Positions 54,072 through 63,133 of a stretch of 64,000 nt of DNA are shown here, in pieces. The notes under the pieces were generated by a model. It saw only the letters and a program-made list of their open reading frames with translations. It did not search any database and had not been told where the DNA came from. The stretch is from NCBI GenBank assembly GCA_965249005.1, contig CBDFLD010000022.1:62001-126000 (forward strand). The letters are read 5' to 3'. This stretch comes from CBDFLD01 sp965249005. Its GTDB lineage: Bacteria; Acidobacteriota; UBA6911. The stretch's first letter is position 1, and the number at the start of each line of letters is the position of its first letter. Position numbers and translations under genes: made by a program.

Positions 54072-55065
54072 TGGCGAGAGGATTCACGGGACTGCCCGTA
54101 CCATGGGTGAGCCGGTAGGGGGAGGCGACGAAGAGAAACTCGTAACGGTTGTCTGACGCACAAGCGTTCGCGAGCTCGTCGAGTTGGAAAAGAGATCCCA
54201 GCATCATCCCCTGGTTTCGAATCAACTCATAGTGCACAGGCCATGCGAATTCAGCCTGTCCCGTCTGCTCGGCAGCGTCGGCTTCGGTCGGCACGGCTTC
54301 AACCGACAGGTTGTCCACTGCGACCGCGGCCGCCTGGATTTCTTTGAGCCACTGGGTCACTTCCCATCCAATGCCGGGCTCTTTCCACCGGTATCCTTCG
54401 GTCCAGTCGTACGTCCAGAACAATCCGCCGTTCTCTTTGTAAACCTGACCGAGCCATCCCGTTCGGATCAAAACCACGTCGCCCCGGCGAAGAGTAACCC
54501 CCTGGGCTCGAGCGGTTGCGTGAATGTCATCTCCCGCGATCACGTAACCGGGGGTGAGGCTGCTGACTTTCTTGTAGCGCGCCACATCGAGCAAGACCCC
54601 GCGGGTGACCAACCTGTCGGCGGCCAGATGGATGCCGTTTTTCAACGCCCCACCGGTCGTCAGATTGGCGCGGGCATCATGTCCATTGTACATCTTGCCG
54701 GCTCCGTAGACATGGCCCAGCCCATCCCAGTGCGTGGTGTCGTGAATCGACAAGGAAAGGAGGTCTCCAATCCAGTGAGGCTTCGAGTCTGTTGCCTGTC
54801 CGGTCGACAGCATCAGATGCAGAACCCCACGGCCCTTGGCCGGCTGATCTGCCGCCAGCGGGATAGCAAGGCTGTACCTGTCTCCGGATTTCACCAGGCC
54901 CGCGGCATTTATGATGACATCGGGAGTGATGTAGTTGAGCGTTCCGATCTGATCTTGTGGTCCCCATTTGCCCCAGTTGTTCTCCTGGGCCATCAGAACC
55001 GGAAAGCCATGCCAAAAAGGACTGGCGAGGCATGCCCATGTGAAGAAGAGGATCCATCGCTTCAT
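54064..55065 (-). CDS. Secreted cyclase family protein (PF04199, kynurenine formamidase-like) 1
   Basis: A 333-residue protein with a signal peptide (MKRWILFFTWACLAS, cleavage near LMAQ). It has the family metal motif in HDTTHWDGLGHVYGAGKMYNG, followed by GVLLDVARYK, RRGDVVLIRTGW and VHYELIRNQGMMLG. Family members hydrolyse amide or carbamate bonds with metal. I chose ATG 55065 by the signal peptide; the longer frame runs into the neighbouring gene. It is a tandem paralogue of the gene upstream, 32 bases away. Confidence 0.85.
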   Translation of the reverse strand: MKRWILFFTWACLASPFWHGFPVLMAQENNWGKWGPQDQIGTLNYITPDVIINAAGLVKSGDRYSLAIPLAADQPAKGRGVLHLMLSTGQATDSKPHWIGDLLSLSIHDTTHWDGLGHVYGAGKMYNGHDARANLTTGGALKNGIHLAADRLVTRGVLLDVARYKKVSSLTPGYVIAGDDIHATARAQGVTLRRGDVVLIRTGWLGQVYKENGGLFWTYDWTEGYRWKEPGIGWEVTQWLKEIQAAAVAVDNLSVEAVPTEADAAEQTGQAEFAWPVHYELIRNQGMMLGSLFQLDELANACASDNRYEFLFVASPYRLTHGTGSPVNPLAIK

Positions 55066-55097
55066 GGTTACTCCAAGTTTGATCTGTCTGTGCGGAC

Positions 55098-56075
55098 TCA
55101 CTTGATTGCGAGCGGGTTCAACGGACTTCCGGACGCATGGAGGATCTTCAGCGGCGGAGCGACAAACAGGAACTCGTACACTCCATCCGTGGCACAGTCT
55201 TCGGCCAATTCGTCCAGCCAGAACCAGTCTCCGATCATCATCCCCTGGTTCCGGATCAGCTCGTAATGAATCGGGCTGCCCCAACCCGGCTGATGGATCT
55301 TCTCAGCGGAGCCGGGCTCGGCCGGAATGACTTCGCTTTCCATGTTGTCTACCGCCACGGCGGCGGCCTGGATCTGCTTGAGCCATTGACTGGTCTCCCA
55401 TCCAATGCCGGGGGACCCTTCATAGAAAGCCTTCCGGCCTTTCTCGTGCCACTTGCTGATATAGCCCGTGCGAATCAGGACCGCATCCCCGGAACGAAAG
55501 GAGACGCCCTGTCGACGCGCCGCCGCCTTGATGTCCTGGGGAGTGATTGCGTATCCGGCGGCGAGCCGTTTCATTTTCTTGGAACGGGCGATGTCTATCA
55601 AGACACCTCGGGTGACGACCTTATCGGCGGTGTGATGGACTCCGTTTTTCAGAGCGCCTCTGGACGTCGCCTGGGCCCGGGCGTCAAATCCGTTGTAGAG
55701 CTTGCCTTCACCGTAGATATGAGCCAGCCCGTCCCAATGAGTCGGGCCATGCACATGGGTCAAGAGGTGATCGAAAGCCAAACCAGGCTTTTCCCGGTCT
55801 CCGTCTCCGTTGCCAATTGCAATCATGTATCGGCGAATGCGGCCGTACCTGTTCCCTCCTGATGGCACGCCCTTCTCCAGAGGCAAAGCCAAATTGAAAA
55901 CCTTGCCTTTTTCAACCAGGCTGGCCGCGTGTATCACGACATCCGCTGTGATGTAGTTCAAGGTTCCGACTTGATCGTCGGGGCCCCATTTGCCCCAGTT
56001 CGTTTGAGCCGAAATCGGCGCGCATGTCCAGCAAAGCATCAAGAGAATGAAACAAGAGTGGACTCTTCGAAGCAT
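55098..56075 (-). CDS. Secreted cyclase family protein (PF04199) 2
   Basis: A 325-residue paralogue of the next gene with its own signal peptide (SCFILLMLCWTCAPISAQ). Shared blocks are NWGKWGPDDQVGTLNYIT near the mature start, HGPTHWDGLAHIYGEGKLYNG with metal ligands, GDAVLIRTGYI, and IHYELIRNQGMMIG. ATG 56075 follows GAGGAG; ATG 56102 is an alternative. The two genes probably arose by tandem duplication and act on related periplasmic substrates. Confidence 0.85.
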   Translation of the reverse strand: MLRRVHSCFILLMLCWTCAPISAQTNWGKWGPDDQVGTLNYITADVVIHAASLVEKGKVFNLALPLEKGVPSGGNRYGRIRRYMIAIGNGDGDREKPGLAFDHLLTHVHGPTHWDGLAHIYGEGKLYNGFDARAQATSRGALKNGVHHTADKVVTRGVLIDIARSKKMKRLAAGYAITPQDIKAAARRQGVSFRSGDAVLIRTGYISKWHEKGRKAFYEGSPGIGWETSQWLKQIQAAAVAVDNMESEVIPAEPGSAEKIHQPGWGSPIHYELIRNQGMMIGDWFWLDELAEDCATDGVYEFLFVAPPLKILHASGSPLNPLAIK

Positions 56076-56179
56076 CAGGCTCCTCGTACCGTCTATGATC
56101 ACGTCGATTTTCCCCTACGGTTTTTCAGCACGATGGTCCCCGCACGCCGGTGTGCCGGCGGTCGGATGAAACGGGAACG

Positions 56180-56443
56180 TCAGATAGGTTCGACTTCTTC
56201 GTCGGCAGGCAGACTCAGCTCACCCGCCTCGACACGGGCGAGAAGATCGCGGGCCAGTTCCACGTTCTGCTCCGCCACGTGAATCCGGACCACTCCCAGG
56301 CCGTCGAGCGTGAATCCGTGGGTCATTCTCAACGACTCGCCGCGCAGCGCACAGGGAATGTCGTGCGCTTCGAGGAATGCCTTGACCTGCTGGGCCTCGG
56401 ACTCGCCATTTGTCTTGTGCACGCATGTTTCGTCACGCTTCAT
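56180..56443 (-). CDS. DUF2007 (putative signal-transducing) small protein
   Basis: An 87-residue protein. It has the DUF2007 pattern: an N-terminal strand, ESEAQQVKAFLEAHDIPCALRG, then RIHVAEQNVELARDLLARVE, that is a beta-alpha-beta ACT-like fold. ATG 56443 follows a strong AGGAGAAGAG site. Cellular role unknown. It stands between the cyclases and the carboxylase on the same strand. Confidence 0.8.
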   Translation of the reverse strand: MKRDETCVHKTNGESEAQQVKAFLEAHDIPCALRGESLRMTHGFTLDGLGVVRIHVAEQNVELARDLLARVEAGELSLPADEEVEPI

Positions 56444-56549
56444 CTCTTCTCCTCTTGGTGCCTGGTGCAATCCAGTGTGCTTTCGGAGACAGAACGCTTT
56501 TGGGTTGCGGGGTTCCTTGCTCGGGTGCGCAACTCCTTTCAGGGGTCTG

Positions 56550-58388
56550 CTACCAGGTATCGATGTGCGGCCGCTTCTTGCCCTGGCGTTTGCGCCGAGG
56601 TGCGCTCTCGAGAGCCATGATAATCCAGCGCCGCGATTCCGCCGGATCGATGACGTCATCGATCTCGAAAGCGGAGGCTACGTTCACCGCTTTGCCGCGT
56701 TCGTACATTTGGGCCACCATTTTCTCGTAGGACCGGCGGCGTTCCTCCGGGCCCTCGATGGCAGCCAGCTCGTTTCGGAAGCCGAGCTTGACGGCTCCCT
56801 CGAGGCCCATGCCGCCGAATTCGCCCGTGGGCCAGGAGACGGTGAACATGGGAATCTTGAAGCTCCCGGCGGCCATGGCCTGAGCCCCGAGTCCGTATCC
56901 CTTGCGCAGAATCAGAGTGACGAAGGGGACCGTGACGTTGGCGCCGGTGACGAACATACGGGCGAACCGCCGGACCTGGCCGCTCTTCTCCGCCTCGGGA
57001 CCAACCATGAACCCTGGGGTATCGCAGAGAAAAACCAGCGGGATATCGAAGGCATCGCACAATTGCATGAACCGTGCCGCCTTGTCCGCGCCCTCGCTAT
57101 CGATGGCGCCGCCCAGGTGCACCGGATTGTTGGCTACAATGCCCACGGGCCGGCCCTCCACGCGCGCCAGCGCGGTAAGAATGCCTACTCCATAGCTGGG
57201 CCGCAGCTCCAGCACGGAGTCGGTATCGGCGAGGTGCTCGATCACGTCGCGCACCTCGTAGACGCGCAGTCGGTTCTCGGGTACGAGATGGCGCAGGATG
57301 CGCTGGTCGGCGCATTGCCAGTCCGCGACCGGGCCTTGAAAATAGCCTAGGTACTTTTTCGCAGTGGCCACGGCGGCGGCTTCGTCGTCGACGGCTATGT
57401 CCACAACGCCGTTGCCGACCTGTACGCTCATGGGCCCAATTTCCTCGGGGCGGAACTTCCCGAGACCGCCGCCCTCCACCATGGCAGGACCACCCATACC
57501 GATGTTGGAATCTTCGGTGGCGATGATAACATCGCAGCATCCGAGCAGGGCGGCGTTGCCGGCGAAGCAGTAGCCGTTGGTGATACCCACCAGTGGCACC
57601 AGACCCGACAGCCGCGCAAAGTAGTTGAAGGCGTAGCAGTCCAGGCCCGCCACGCTGGTGGTATCGGTGTCTCCGGGGCGGCCGCCTCCGCCCTCCGCAA
57701 ACAGCACCACGGGTAACTCGTTGCGCTTTGCGATCTCGAACAGCCGGTCCTTCTTCAGGTGGTTCATGAGGCCTTGGGTGCCGGCGAGCACCATATAATC
57801 GTAGGACATCACTACCACTCTCGATTGCTCGCGGCCGAATCGCTCGCCGTTGACGCAGCCGACCCCGGCGACCATGCCGTCTCCGGTGGTCTTCGCCTTC
57901 AATTCTTCGATGCTGCGGCGGCGGCGCTGGGCGGCAACCATGAGCGCGCCGTACTCGACGAAGGTATCTTCGTCCACCAGATCGGCGATGTTTTCCCGCG
58001 CGGTGCGATGGCCGCTGCCGTGGCGCTTGGCCACAGCCTCCGGACGGTTTTCGTCCAGCCCGTGACCGTGGTGCTCGAGCGATTCTGCAAGGTCCTGCCG
58101 GATGGATTCCAGGTCGTACTCCGTGACTACCTCCTCCGCTTTGCCCGTATCTCGCTCGTCGATGATCATCATCCTCTGTCCTTCGGACAGTGTGTCCCCG
58201 CCGGCGACGCACACCTCGCGGACACTGCCTCCCCCCGGCGCCTCGATCACGTGCTCCATTTTCATGGCATCCATGATTGCCACCGGCTGCCCGGCACGGA
58301 CTTGCTCGCCAGCGGTCACTTCCAGGCTGACGACGGTGCCAGCCATGGGTGCGGTGATCTGACGCGTGCCTTTCTTCGGCCGATTCAT
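56550..58388 (-). CDS. Biotinyl domain-carboxyltransferase fusion (acyl-CoA carboxylase)
   Basis: A 612-residue protein. Residues ~10-80 form a biotinyl domain with AIMDAMKMEHVIEAP, so the biotin Lys lies near residue 43. A charged linker leads to a carboxyltransferase of the AccD/PccB type (residues ~115-595: GYCFAGNAALLGCCDVI, GPAMVEGGGLG, FLCDTPGFMVGPEAEKSGQ, LRKGYGLGAQAMAAG). A biotin carboxylase domain is absent, and none lies next to it. It would need one in trans, for example the MCC alpha subunit at 23,772. The acyl-CoA substrate is unknown. Confidence 0.85.
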   Translation of the reverse strand: MNRPKKGTRQITAPMAGTVVSLEVTAGEQVRAGQPVAIMDAMKMEHVIEAPGGGSVREVCVAGGDTLSEGQRMMIIDERDTGKAEEVVTEYDLESIRQDLAESLEHHGHGLDENRPEAVAKRHGSGHRTARENIADLVDEDTFVEYGALMVAAQRRRRSIEELKAKTTGDGMVAGVGCVNGERFGREQSRVVVMSYDYMVLAGTQGLMNHLKKDRLFEIAKRNELPVVLFAEGGGGRPGDTDTTSVAGLDCYAFNYFARLSGLVPLVGITNGYCFAGNAALLGCCDVIIATEDSNIGMGGPAMVEGGGLGKFRPEEIGPMSVQVGNGVVDIAVDDEAAAVATAKKYLGYFQGPVADWQCADQRILRHLVPENRLRVYEVRDVIEHLADTDSVLELRPSYGVGILTALARVEGRPVGIVANNPVHLGGAIDSEGADKAARFMQLCDAFDIPLVFLCDTPGFMVGPEAEKSGQVRRFARMFVTGANVTVPFVTLILRKGYGLGAQAMAAGSFKIPMFTVSWPTGEFGGMGLEGAVKLGFRNELAAIEGPEERRRSYEKMVAQMYERGKAVNVASAFEIDDVIDPAESRRWIIMALESAPRRKRQGKKRPHIDTW

Positions 58389-58404
58389 CTTCTCCCTCGG
58401 TCTC

Positions 58405-59919
58405 TCAGAAAATCACTTCCGCCGGCACGCTGTCTATTTCCCTGACCGTGCCGCGGTTGCTGTTCCACATCGGTTCTCGGTTGTGCACGTTCCACTCGGA
58501 CCACGCAGCCTCGAGGCGCTCGAGGACTTCCCGCTGGCTCGCCCCAAGGGCTTTCTGCTCTCCGAGGTCCGTGCCCAGATCGTAGAGGAGCTGCAGCTGA
58601 CCCAGGGGAGAGTCTTTCGGGGCCTCGAAATCGGCGCGCAGACCGTCGACGACTTCGATGCTCGCGAGCGCTTCGCGGGTCGTCTTGTTGACGGTCCAGA
58701 GTTTCCAATCACCTTCCCGGATTGCATGGTTGGGTCCAGCGCGCCAGAAGAGTTGTCTGTGGGGCGTGCCGAGCCCCGGGTCGTTCAAATAGGGAAGCAG
58801 GTTTACGCCGTCGAGGTCCAGTTCATCGCTTGCGACGCCGGCGGCGTCGAGCATCGTGACGTGGACATCCATCGAGATGACCGGCTCGTCGTAGTTGGCG
58901 CCAGCCGGAATCGCTCCGGGCCAGCTCAGTATGAAGGGCACGCGCACGCCGCCCTCCCAGAAGTAGCGCTTGCCGCCCGCGAGGGGTCCGTTGCTGCAGG
59001 CTCCGCGAGTGTACAGCGCGCACCCGTTGTCGCTCAAGAACGCCACCAGGGTGTTTTCGACCAAGCCGAGCTCCTCGAGCTTGGCCATGACCTCCCCCAC
59101 ACCGTCGTCGAGCGCGCTCACCATGGCCGCATAGATGCGTTTGTTGTCCTCTCGGATGTGCCGGTAGCGGTCGAGATACTTTTTGGTCGCCTGCAACGGC
59201 ACGTGTGGTGTGAAGTAGGAAAGGTAGAGAAAGAATGGCTCATTCCGGTGGTTCTGGATAAAGTCCAGCGCTTCCCCGGTAAGGACCTCGGTGAGGTACT
59301 GCTTCTCTTCCACGACCTCGTTGCCCCGAAAGAGCGGCCGTTCGCGAGTGGAGTTTACACTTCCCGCGGGCATCCAGCTCTCTACCCCCGGTGTATCAGG
59401 TTCGATGAAGATCGTGGCCGCCATCAGACCGAAAAACTCGTCGAAACCCCTCTGTAGGGGAAGGTCTTCGAGTTTAGTGCCAAGGTGCCACTTGCCCGCG
59501 ATGCCGGTGGCGTAACCGACCTTCTTCAGGCGCGAGGCCAGGGTCGGATGCTCGAGAGGGAGCGCGTAGTTGTCGTCGCGGGGGTTGAACTCGTAGCCCA
59601 ATCGGCTGGGATGGCGGCCCGACATGAGGGCTGCCCGCGATGGGCTGCACACCGCCGCGGCGACGTAGCCGGAGGTGAAGCGCGTTCCGCCACGTGCGAG
59701 AGCGTCGATGTTTGGGGTGCGGATGATCTCGCTGCCGTAGATGCCAAGGTCTCCGTACCCGAGGTCATCGGCCAAGATTATCACGAGGTTCGGCGCGCGT
59801 TCGTCGGTCGCTGCGGATCCAACGCTCATGGTGTCCAGGTTGCCCGCGCTGTCCGGTGCTTGACACGCCACCAGTGAAAAAAGAAGAAGGGCAGCAGCAG
59901 CCCGCTGCAAACAGGTCAT
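58405..59919 (-). CDS. Type I sulfatase lipoprotein
   Basis: A 504-residue arylsulfatase-type enzyme. The lipobox LVAC puts the lipidated Cys at residue 19. The metal-binding ADDLGYGDLG (D51, D52) and the sulfatase signature CSPSRAALMSG follow, where C91 becomes formylglycine. Later segments GKWHLG and SDNGCALY complete the active site. It removes sulfate from a glycan or aryl ester at the outer surface. It needs a formylglycine-generating enzyme, not seen here. ATG 59919 is used; ATG 59955 is an alternative. It lies 16 bases upstream of the carboxylase. Confidence 0.92.
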   Translation of the reverse strand: MTCLQRAAAALLLFSLVACQAPDSAGNLDTMSVGSAATDERAPNLVIILADDLGYGDLGIYGSEIIRTPNIDALARGGTRFTSGYVAAAVCSPSRAALMSGRHPSRLGYEFNPRDDNYALPLEHPTLASRLKKVGYATGIAGKWHLGTKLEDLPLQRGFDEFFGLMAATIFIEPDTPGVESWMPAGSVNSTRERPLFRGNEVVEEKQYLTEVLTGEALDFIQNHRNEPFFLYLSYFTPHVPLQATKKYLDRYRHIREDNKRIYAAMVSALDDGVGEVMAKLEELGLVENTLVAFLSDNGCALYTRGACSNGPLAGGKRYFWEGGVRVPFILSWPGAIPAGANYDEPVISMDVHVTMLDAAGVASDELDLDGVNLLPYLNDPGLGTPHRQLFWRAGPNHAIREGDWKLWTVNKTTREALASIEVVDGLRADFEAPKDSPLGQLQLLYDLGTDLGEQKALGASQREVLERLEAAWSEWNVHNREPMWNSNRGTVREIDSVPAEVIF

Positions 59920-60112
59920 CAGTGTCTCCGCAAGGCTTGGCAGAGATTCACCCAATCACCGGCTTGCTCGAGCCGGTATCTCCGCCGGCCGTGGAGACAA
60001 ACCACGAAGCGGGCATGCGACCGAACGACCGGCTAGCCCCGGTATTGGATCAAGAACACAACGATAGTACCGTTCCGAAGAGCGCCTTGCAAGAAGCCTC
60101 ACGAGCCGGGTC
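59920..60112. other. Intergenic stretch between sulfatase and mutator-type IS
   Basis: About 190 bases with no gene, hairpin repeat or clear promoter. It presumably contains the sulfatase promoter on the minus strand. Confidence 0.4.
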
Positions 60113-61410
60113 ATGTCAAGCTGCTTGTGTAAAAAGGTCGAGGGTACGAGTTGGTCGTTGTTCCTTCCAATCGAGATTGAATCGATGGAAGATCGAGTAA
60201 ATGATTCTGTCGACACTCTGGACATTAACAAAGCAAACCATCGGACGCGTTCTCCGTCGAACCTCAACGAAGCAGCGTTCGATGACGTTGGTGGTTCGTA
60301 GCTTCTTCCACAGAGGCCGTGGGAAGCTGTAAAAGGCCAGTAACTCAGGGAGATCCTTCTCCAATCGATTCACCATCTTCGGATAATCCTTGTGCCAGCA
60401 ACGCTTCAGCCTCCTGAAAGCTGTCAGTGCATCCCGACGGCTATCGGCCTGGTAGATGGCCCGTGCATCCTGCTTGATCTGGTCTCGATCGCACTTTCGG
60501 ACTGAATTGACGATGTTTCGCATCTTATGTGCCCAGCAGCGTTGGTGCTGAGCTCTCGGATAGATCGTTTCAATGGCCGCTGCCAGACCTGCACAGCCGT
60601 CGGTCACAATCAGCTCGAGGTTATCTCCCTCTATACCACGCCGGTACAGATCTCCTAAGAGTCCTTCCCAGGCAGCTTGACTCTCTCCACTGCTGCGCAT
60701 AAATGCCAAAAGCTGCCGGCTACCATCCGCTCTCACCCCGTAGGCCACCAGCATCTGCACCCGTTTCCGCCCACTCGGACGTCTTACCCTCAGACTCACT
60801 CCGTCCAGAAACAGTGTCTTCCATTCGTCACTCAACCGAGCTCGGTGAAATCGCTGTACTGCTTCATCTAGCTCTCGTGTCAGCTGCGATACCGTCTGTG
60901 CACTGACAACTTCTCCCGTCATGATCGCCACAATCCGTCCCACCGTCCGTGTGCTGATTCCTCTGAGAAACGCCTCTCGTATCAGCAACGTTACCTCGTC
61001 AGCTCGTCGTTGAAACCGTTGTAATCCCTTCGGGAGAAAATTCTTGTTCCGGCTCCGGGCAATCCGCAACCGTAACGTTCCAAAGCGGGTCACAAAGTCC
61101 CGTTCATAGTATCCATTGCGGTACTCTCTCTTTCTCTGCCCACCTCTTTCATACCATCCAAAGCCACAATAACGGTCTCTCTGCCGCTGTGATTCAGTCT
61201 CGAAATACCGTTTCCACGCCAGCTTTGTCTTGCTATACACATCTCCCCAAAAGTCTTCTTTTACCTCATCAAGGAAATGTTGGAATTGTTCGGTCATCGG
61301 TGTTAATTTTCGCCATTGGGTGTAAGCTCCTTTCTTGGAGTTGGTTTTTGCCATCGCAGCAAAAAAACCAAACTTACACCCTCTTTCTTTTTACACAAGC
61401 AAAGTTACAT
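60113..61410 (-). mobile_element. Second mutator-type insertion sequence (about 1,298 bp)
   Basis: The ends share an imperfect inverted repeat. From 60113 the sequence reads ATGTCAAGCTGCTTGTGTAA, and from 61410 on the other strand ATGTAACTTTGCTTGTGTAA, with 15-16 of 20 positions equal and similarity continuing for ~20 bases. No matching 8-bp duplication is seen outside, so either it is an old copy or the ends are slightly misplaced. Confidence 0.7.
60116..61354 (-). CDS. IS256 family (mutator-type) transposase 2
   Basis: A 412-residue transposase with the core segments TLFLDGVSLRVR (first Asp), LIVTDGCAGLAAAIE (second Asp), HQRCWAHKMRNIVNSV and LRTTNVIERCFVEVRRR (Glu). Full length and uninterrupted; its TGA lies in the terminal repeat. 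Sequence relationship to the IS256 transposase at 35,643 is distant, so the two arrived independently. Confidence 0.93.
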   Translation of the reverse strand: MAKTNSKKGAYTQWRKLTPMTEQFQHFLDEVKEDFWGDVYSKTKLAWKRYFETESQRQRDRYCGFGWYERGGQRKREYRNGYYERDFVTRFGTLRLRIARSRNKNFLPKGLQRFQRRADEVTLLIREAFLRGISTRTVGRIVAIMTGEVVSAQTVSQLTRELDEAVQRFHRARLSDEWKTLFLDGVSLRVRRPSGRKRVQMLVAYGVRADGSRQLLAFMRSSGESQAAWEGLLGDLYRRGIEGDNLELIVTDGCAGLAAAIETIYPRAQHQRCWAHKMRNIVNSVRKCDRDQIKQDARAIYQADSRRDALTAFRRLKRCWHKDYPKMVNRLEKDLPELLAFYSFPRPLWKKLRTTNVIERCFVEVRRRTRPMVCFVNVQSVDRIIYSIFHRFNLDWKEQRPTRTLDLFTQAA

Positions 61411-61461
61411 CGCCCGCAAGCCGTCACGAGTGACCCAATGAGAAACAGAAGGCATCGCAAC

Positions 61462-62274
61462 TTAGTGGAACCTGGCCACCGCTTTGCCAAGACCTTCTAT
61501 CTCCGCTTCGACAACATCGCCACGGTTGAGCCATTTCGTCTGCACGACGCTGCCGAGCATGACGATCCATCCGGCAGGCAGGTCTTGGCCTCGATGGGAT
61601 ACATCGTTGGCAAGCCAAGCCAGCGCTTCCAGCGGATGCCCGCCGATGATGTCGCGGCCGCGCCCCGCGCCTACCTCGATTCCATTGATGCGCATCGCGC
61701 CTTGAATCGACGGCAAGTCCAGCTTGAGCCAGTCCTGGACTGGCTCACCCAGCACGATGCCCGCCCCAAAGAAATCGTCGGCCAGCCAGGTTCTCCAGTC
61801 GGGGATTCGATGAACGAAATCAACGTAGCGGTCATCCACGACCTCGATCGCCGCGAAGATTGAGGCAACGGACTTCGAGACGCTGGCCAGGCTGTGTGGA
61901 CCGTCGGCCGCTCGAATAATGGATCCCAGTCGTGCCGCGATTTCACATTCCACGCCCACGTGAAGGAAGGAATCGAAGTCGAATGTTCCATCGACGTGGC
62001 GAACCGTGCTATCGAAAATGCCGCCCCCGCACGGATGTTCCATCCCGAGGTATTCCTGCATGACCTGGGTGGTACATCCGATCTTGGTGCCTATGAGATG
62101 GCCATGACCGGCTTTGGTGAGTTGTTCATGGAGGATTGACTGAATTGCCATCGCTTCTTCAACGTCTCTTGGCCGACAGTCGGGTGGCAATTCCCCAATT
62201 GGTACCGGAGGCATTGCACGGCCTCGCAGAATGATTCTCGCGGCAGCGTCGATGGAAGAACTAGATGGGGTCAC
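61462..62274 (-). CDS. 2-keto-4-pentenoate hydratase / 2-oxohepta-3-ene-dioate hydratase family protein
   Basis: About 270 residues, as usual for the MhpD/DmpE family. Conserved parts: PRDVEEAMAIQ, LIGTKIGCTTQVMQEYLG, VGVECEIAARLG with the acidic metal ligands, FAAIEVVDDRY, and GGHPLEALAWLAN. It hydrates or decarboxylates an unsaturated keto acid, as in meta-cleavage pathways; no such genes are adjacent. Family similarity begins right after the GGGGTCACAG repeat, and the repeat's GTG at 62274 is the likeliest start. A longer frame to 62334 would be coded by the repeat. Confidence 0.8.
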   Translation of the reverse strand: MTPSSSSIDAAARIILRGRAMPPVPIGELPPDCRPRDVEEAMAIQSILHEQLTKAGHGHLIGTKIGCTTQVMQEYLGMEHPCGGGIFDSTVRHVDGTFDFDSFLHVGVECEIAARLGSIIRAADGPHSLASVSKSVASIFAAIEVVDDRYVDFVHRIPDWRTWLADDFFGAGIVLGEPVQDWLKLDLPSIQGAMRINGIEVGAGRGRDIIGGHPLEALAWLANDVSHRGQDLPAGWIVMLGSVVQTKWLNRGDVVEAEIEGLGKAVARFH

Positions 62275-62360
62275 AGCTTGAAAATTGAGTTTTCGATAGA
62301 CGTGATCATAGTTCGGTCTCACTCGAGGAAGCAAATTTGAATTTTCAAGCTGTGATCCCC
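62267..62360. repeat. GGGGTCACAG palindromic element, copy A
   Basis: Left arm GGGGTCACAGCTTGAAAATT (62267-62286) and right arm AATTTTCAAGCTGTGATCCCC (62340-62360) are inverted copies apart from one extra base. The loop shares GAGGAAGCAAA with copy B at 63,134. The right arm contains the TGA stop of the XRE gene, and the left arm the probable GTG start of the hydratase. Confidence 0.82.
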
Positions 62361-62545
62361 GGTGTGAAGATCTCCTCGATCGTCTGCTCGAACAGGCGCG
62401 CGATCTTGAAGGCGAGGATCAAGCTAGGATCATACTTGCCGGTCTCGATGGCGTTCACCGTTTGGCGCGATACCTCCAGCCGCCCGGCGAGGTCCGCCTG
62501 GGTCCATTCCCGTTCCGCGCGCAGAACTCGTAGTCTGGATTTCAT
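62345..62545 (-). CDS. Small XRE-family transcriptional regulator
   Basis: A 66-residue helix-turn-helix protein of the YozG/HTH_3 kind: LRAEREWTQADLAGRLEVSRQTVNAIETGKYDPSL, then FKIARLFEQTIEEIF. It follows a small membrane-protein gene by 13 bases, a common bacterial pair in which the HTH protein represses the pair's own promoter. Its last residues (ITA) and stop are coded by the adjacent repeat, so the native C-terminus may have been altered. Confidence 0.9.
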   Translation of the reverse strand: MKSRLRVLRAEREWTQADLAGRLEVSRQTVNAIETGKYDPSLILAFKIARLFEQTIEEIFTPGITA

Positions 62546-62558
62546 GGTTTGCCTCCGA

Positions 62559-62936
62559 TCAGTTGTATCGTCGAATGGAGAACAGCACCGACAGCCCCCA
62601 GACGCCGATCATGCTGGTTCCCACGAAGGTCAGGTTTACCGGAGGGAACCCGGCGTTCTGCAGGAAGCCGTAGGCGATTGCACCCAGGGCGGAGATGATA
62701 AAAGCTGTAACCACTGCATCGGACTGTATCCGGCGCTGCATCTCGTCCATGGATCGGATCGCCCGGATCGCGACCCAGGCAATCCCCAGAACGGGAAGGA
62801 ATGGGGCGACGGCGATCGGGAGGGTCCAGCCGGTTTCGGGATGGTTTTTCAGATAACGGATGCTGGGAACCAGGACTAGGCCGTAAAGGGCAAAAGCCGC
62901 CAGCATTTGAACTGCGTATCGCTTGGCACTTAACAT
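62559..62936 (-). CDS. Four-span membrane protein paired with an XRE regulator
   Basis: A 125-residue hydrophobic protein with four predicted membrane segments (residues ~8-27, 35-56, 70-88, 98-118) and a charged RAIRSMDEMQRRIQ loop in the middle. ATG 62936 follows GGGGAGA. Such proteins next to small XRE regulators are common but uncharacterised. The pair forms a two-gene operon. Confidence 0.8.
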   Translation of the reverse strand: MLSAKRYAVQMLAAFALYGLVLVPSIRYLKNHPETGWTLPIAVAPFLPVLGIAWVAIRAIRSMDEMQRRIQSDAVVTAFIISALGAIAYGFLQNAGFPPVNLTFVGTSMIGVWGLSVLFSIRRYN

Positions 62937-62982
62937 GATTATCTCCCCAAAATCAAGTTTGCACGACATAAAGAAATAATAA

Positions 62983-63037
62983 CTTTACATAAAGTAAAGC
63001 ATACTTAACTATATGTCAAGGAATAAGTATATATTCC
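62983..63037 (-). promoter_or_regulatory. AT-rich promoter region with two palindromes
   Basis: CTTTAC / GTAAAG (62983-62999, five-base loop) and GGAATA / TATTCC (63020-63037) lie 47-100 bases upstream of the membrane-protein gene in an AT-rich stretch. The sequence stands out from the GC-rich surroundings. They are likely binding sites for the XRE regulator over its own promoter. Confidence 0.5.
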
Positions 63038-63133
63038 GCGCATTTTGACATTCGCCCTATTCGCGATGCCTGACAGGGGAAGACGCGTCGCACCCCGAAG
63101 CGGACACAACTCGAGAATTGAAGTTTGCTTTTT

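Noticed and set aside
60090..61435. Target-site duplication for the second mutator-type IS (similar AAGCC(G)TCACGAG strings on both sides)
   Set aside because: The strings are at different distances from the two ends and differ in length, so they do not behave as a duplication.
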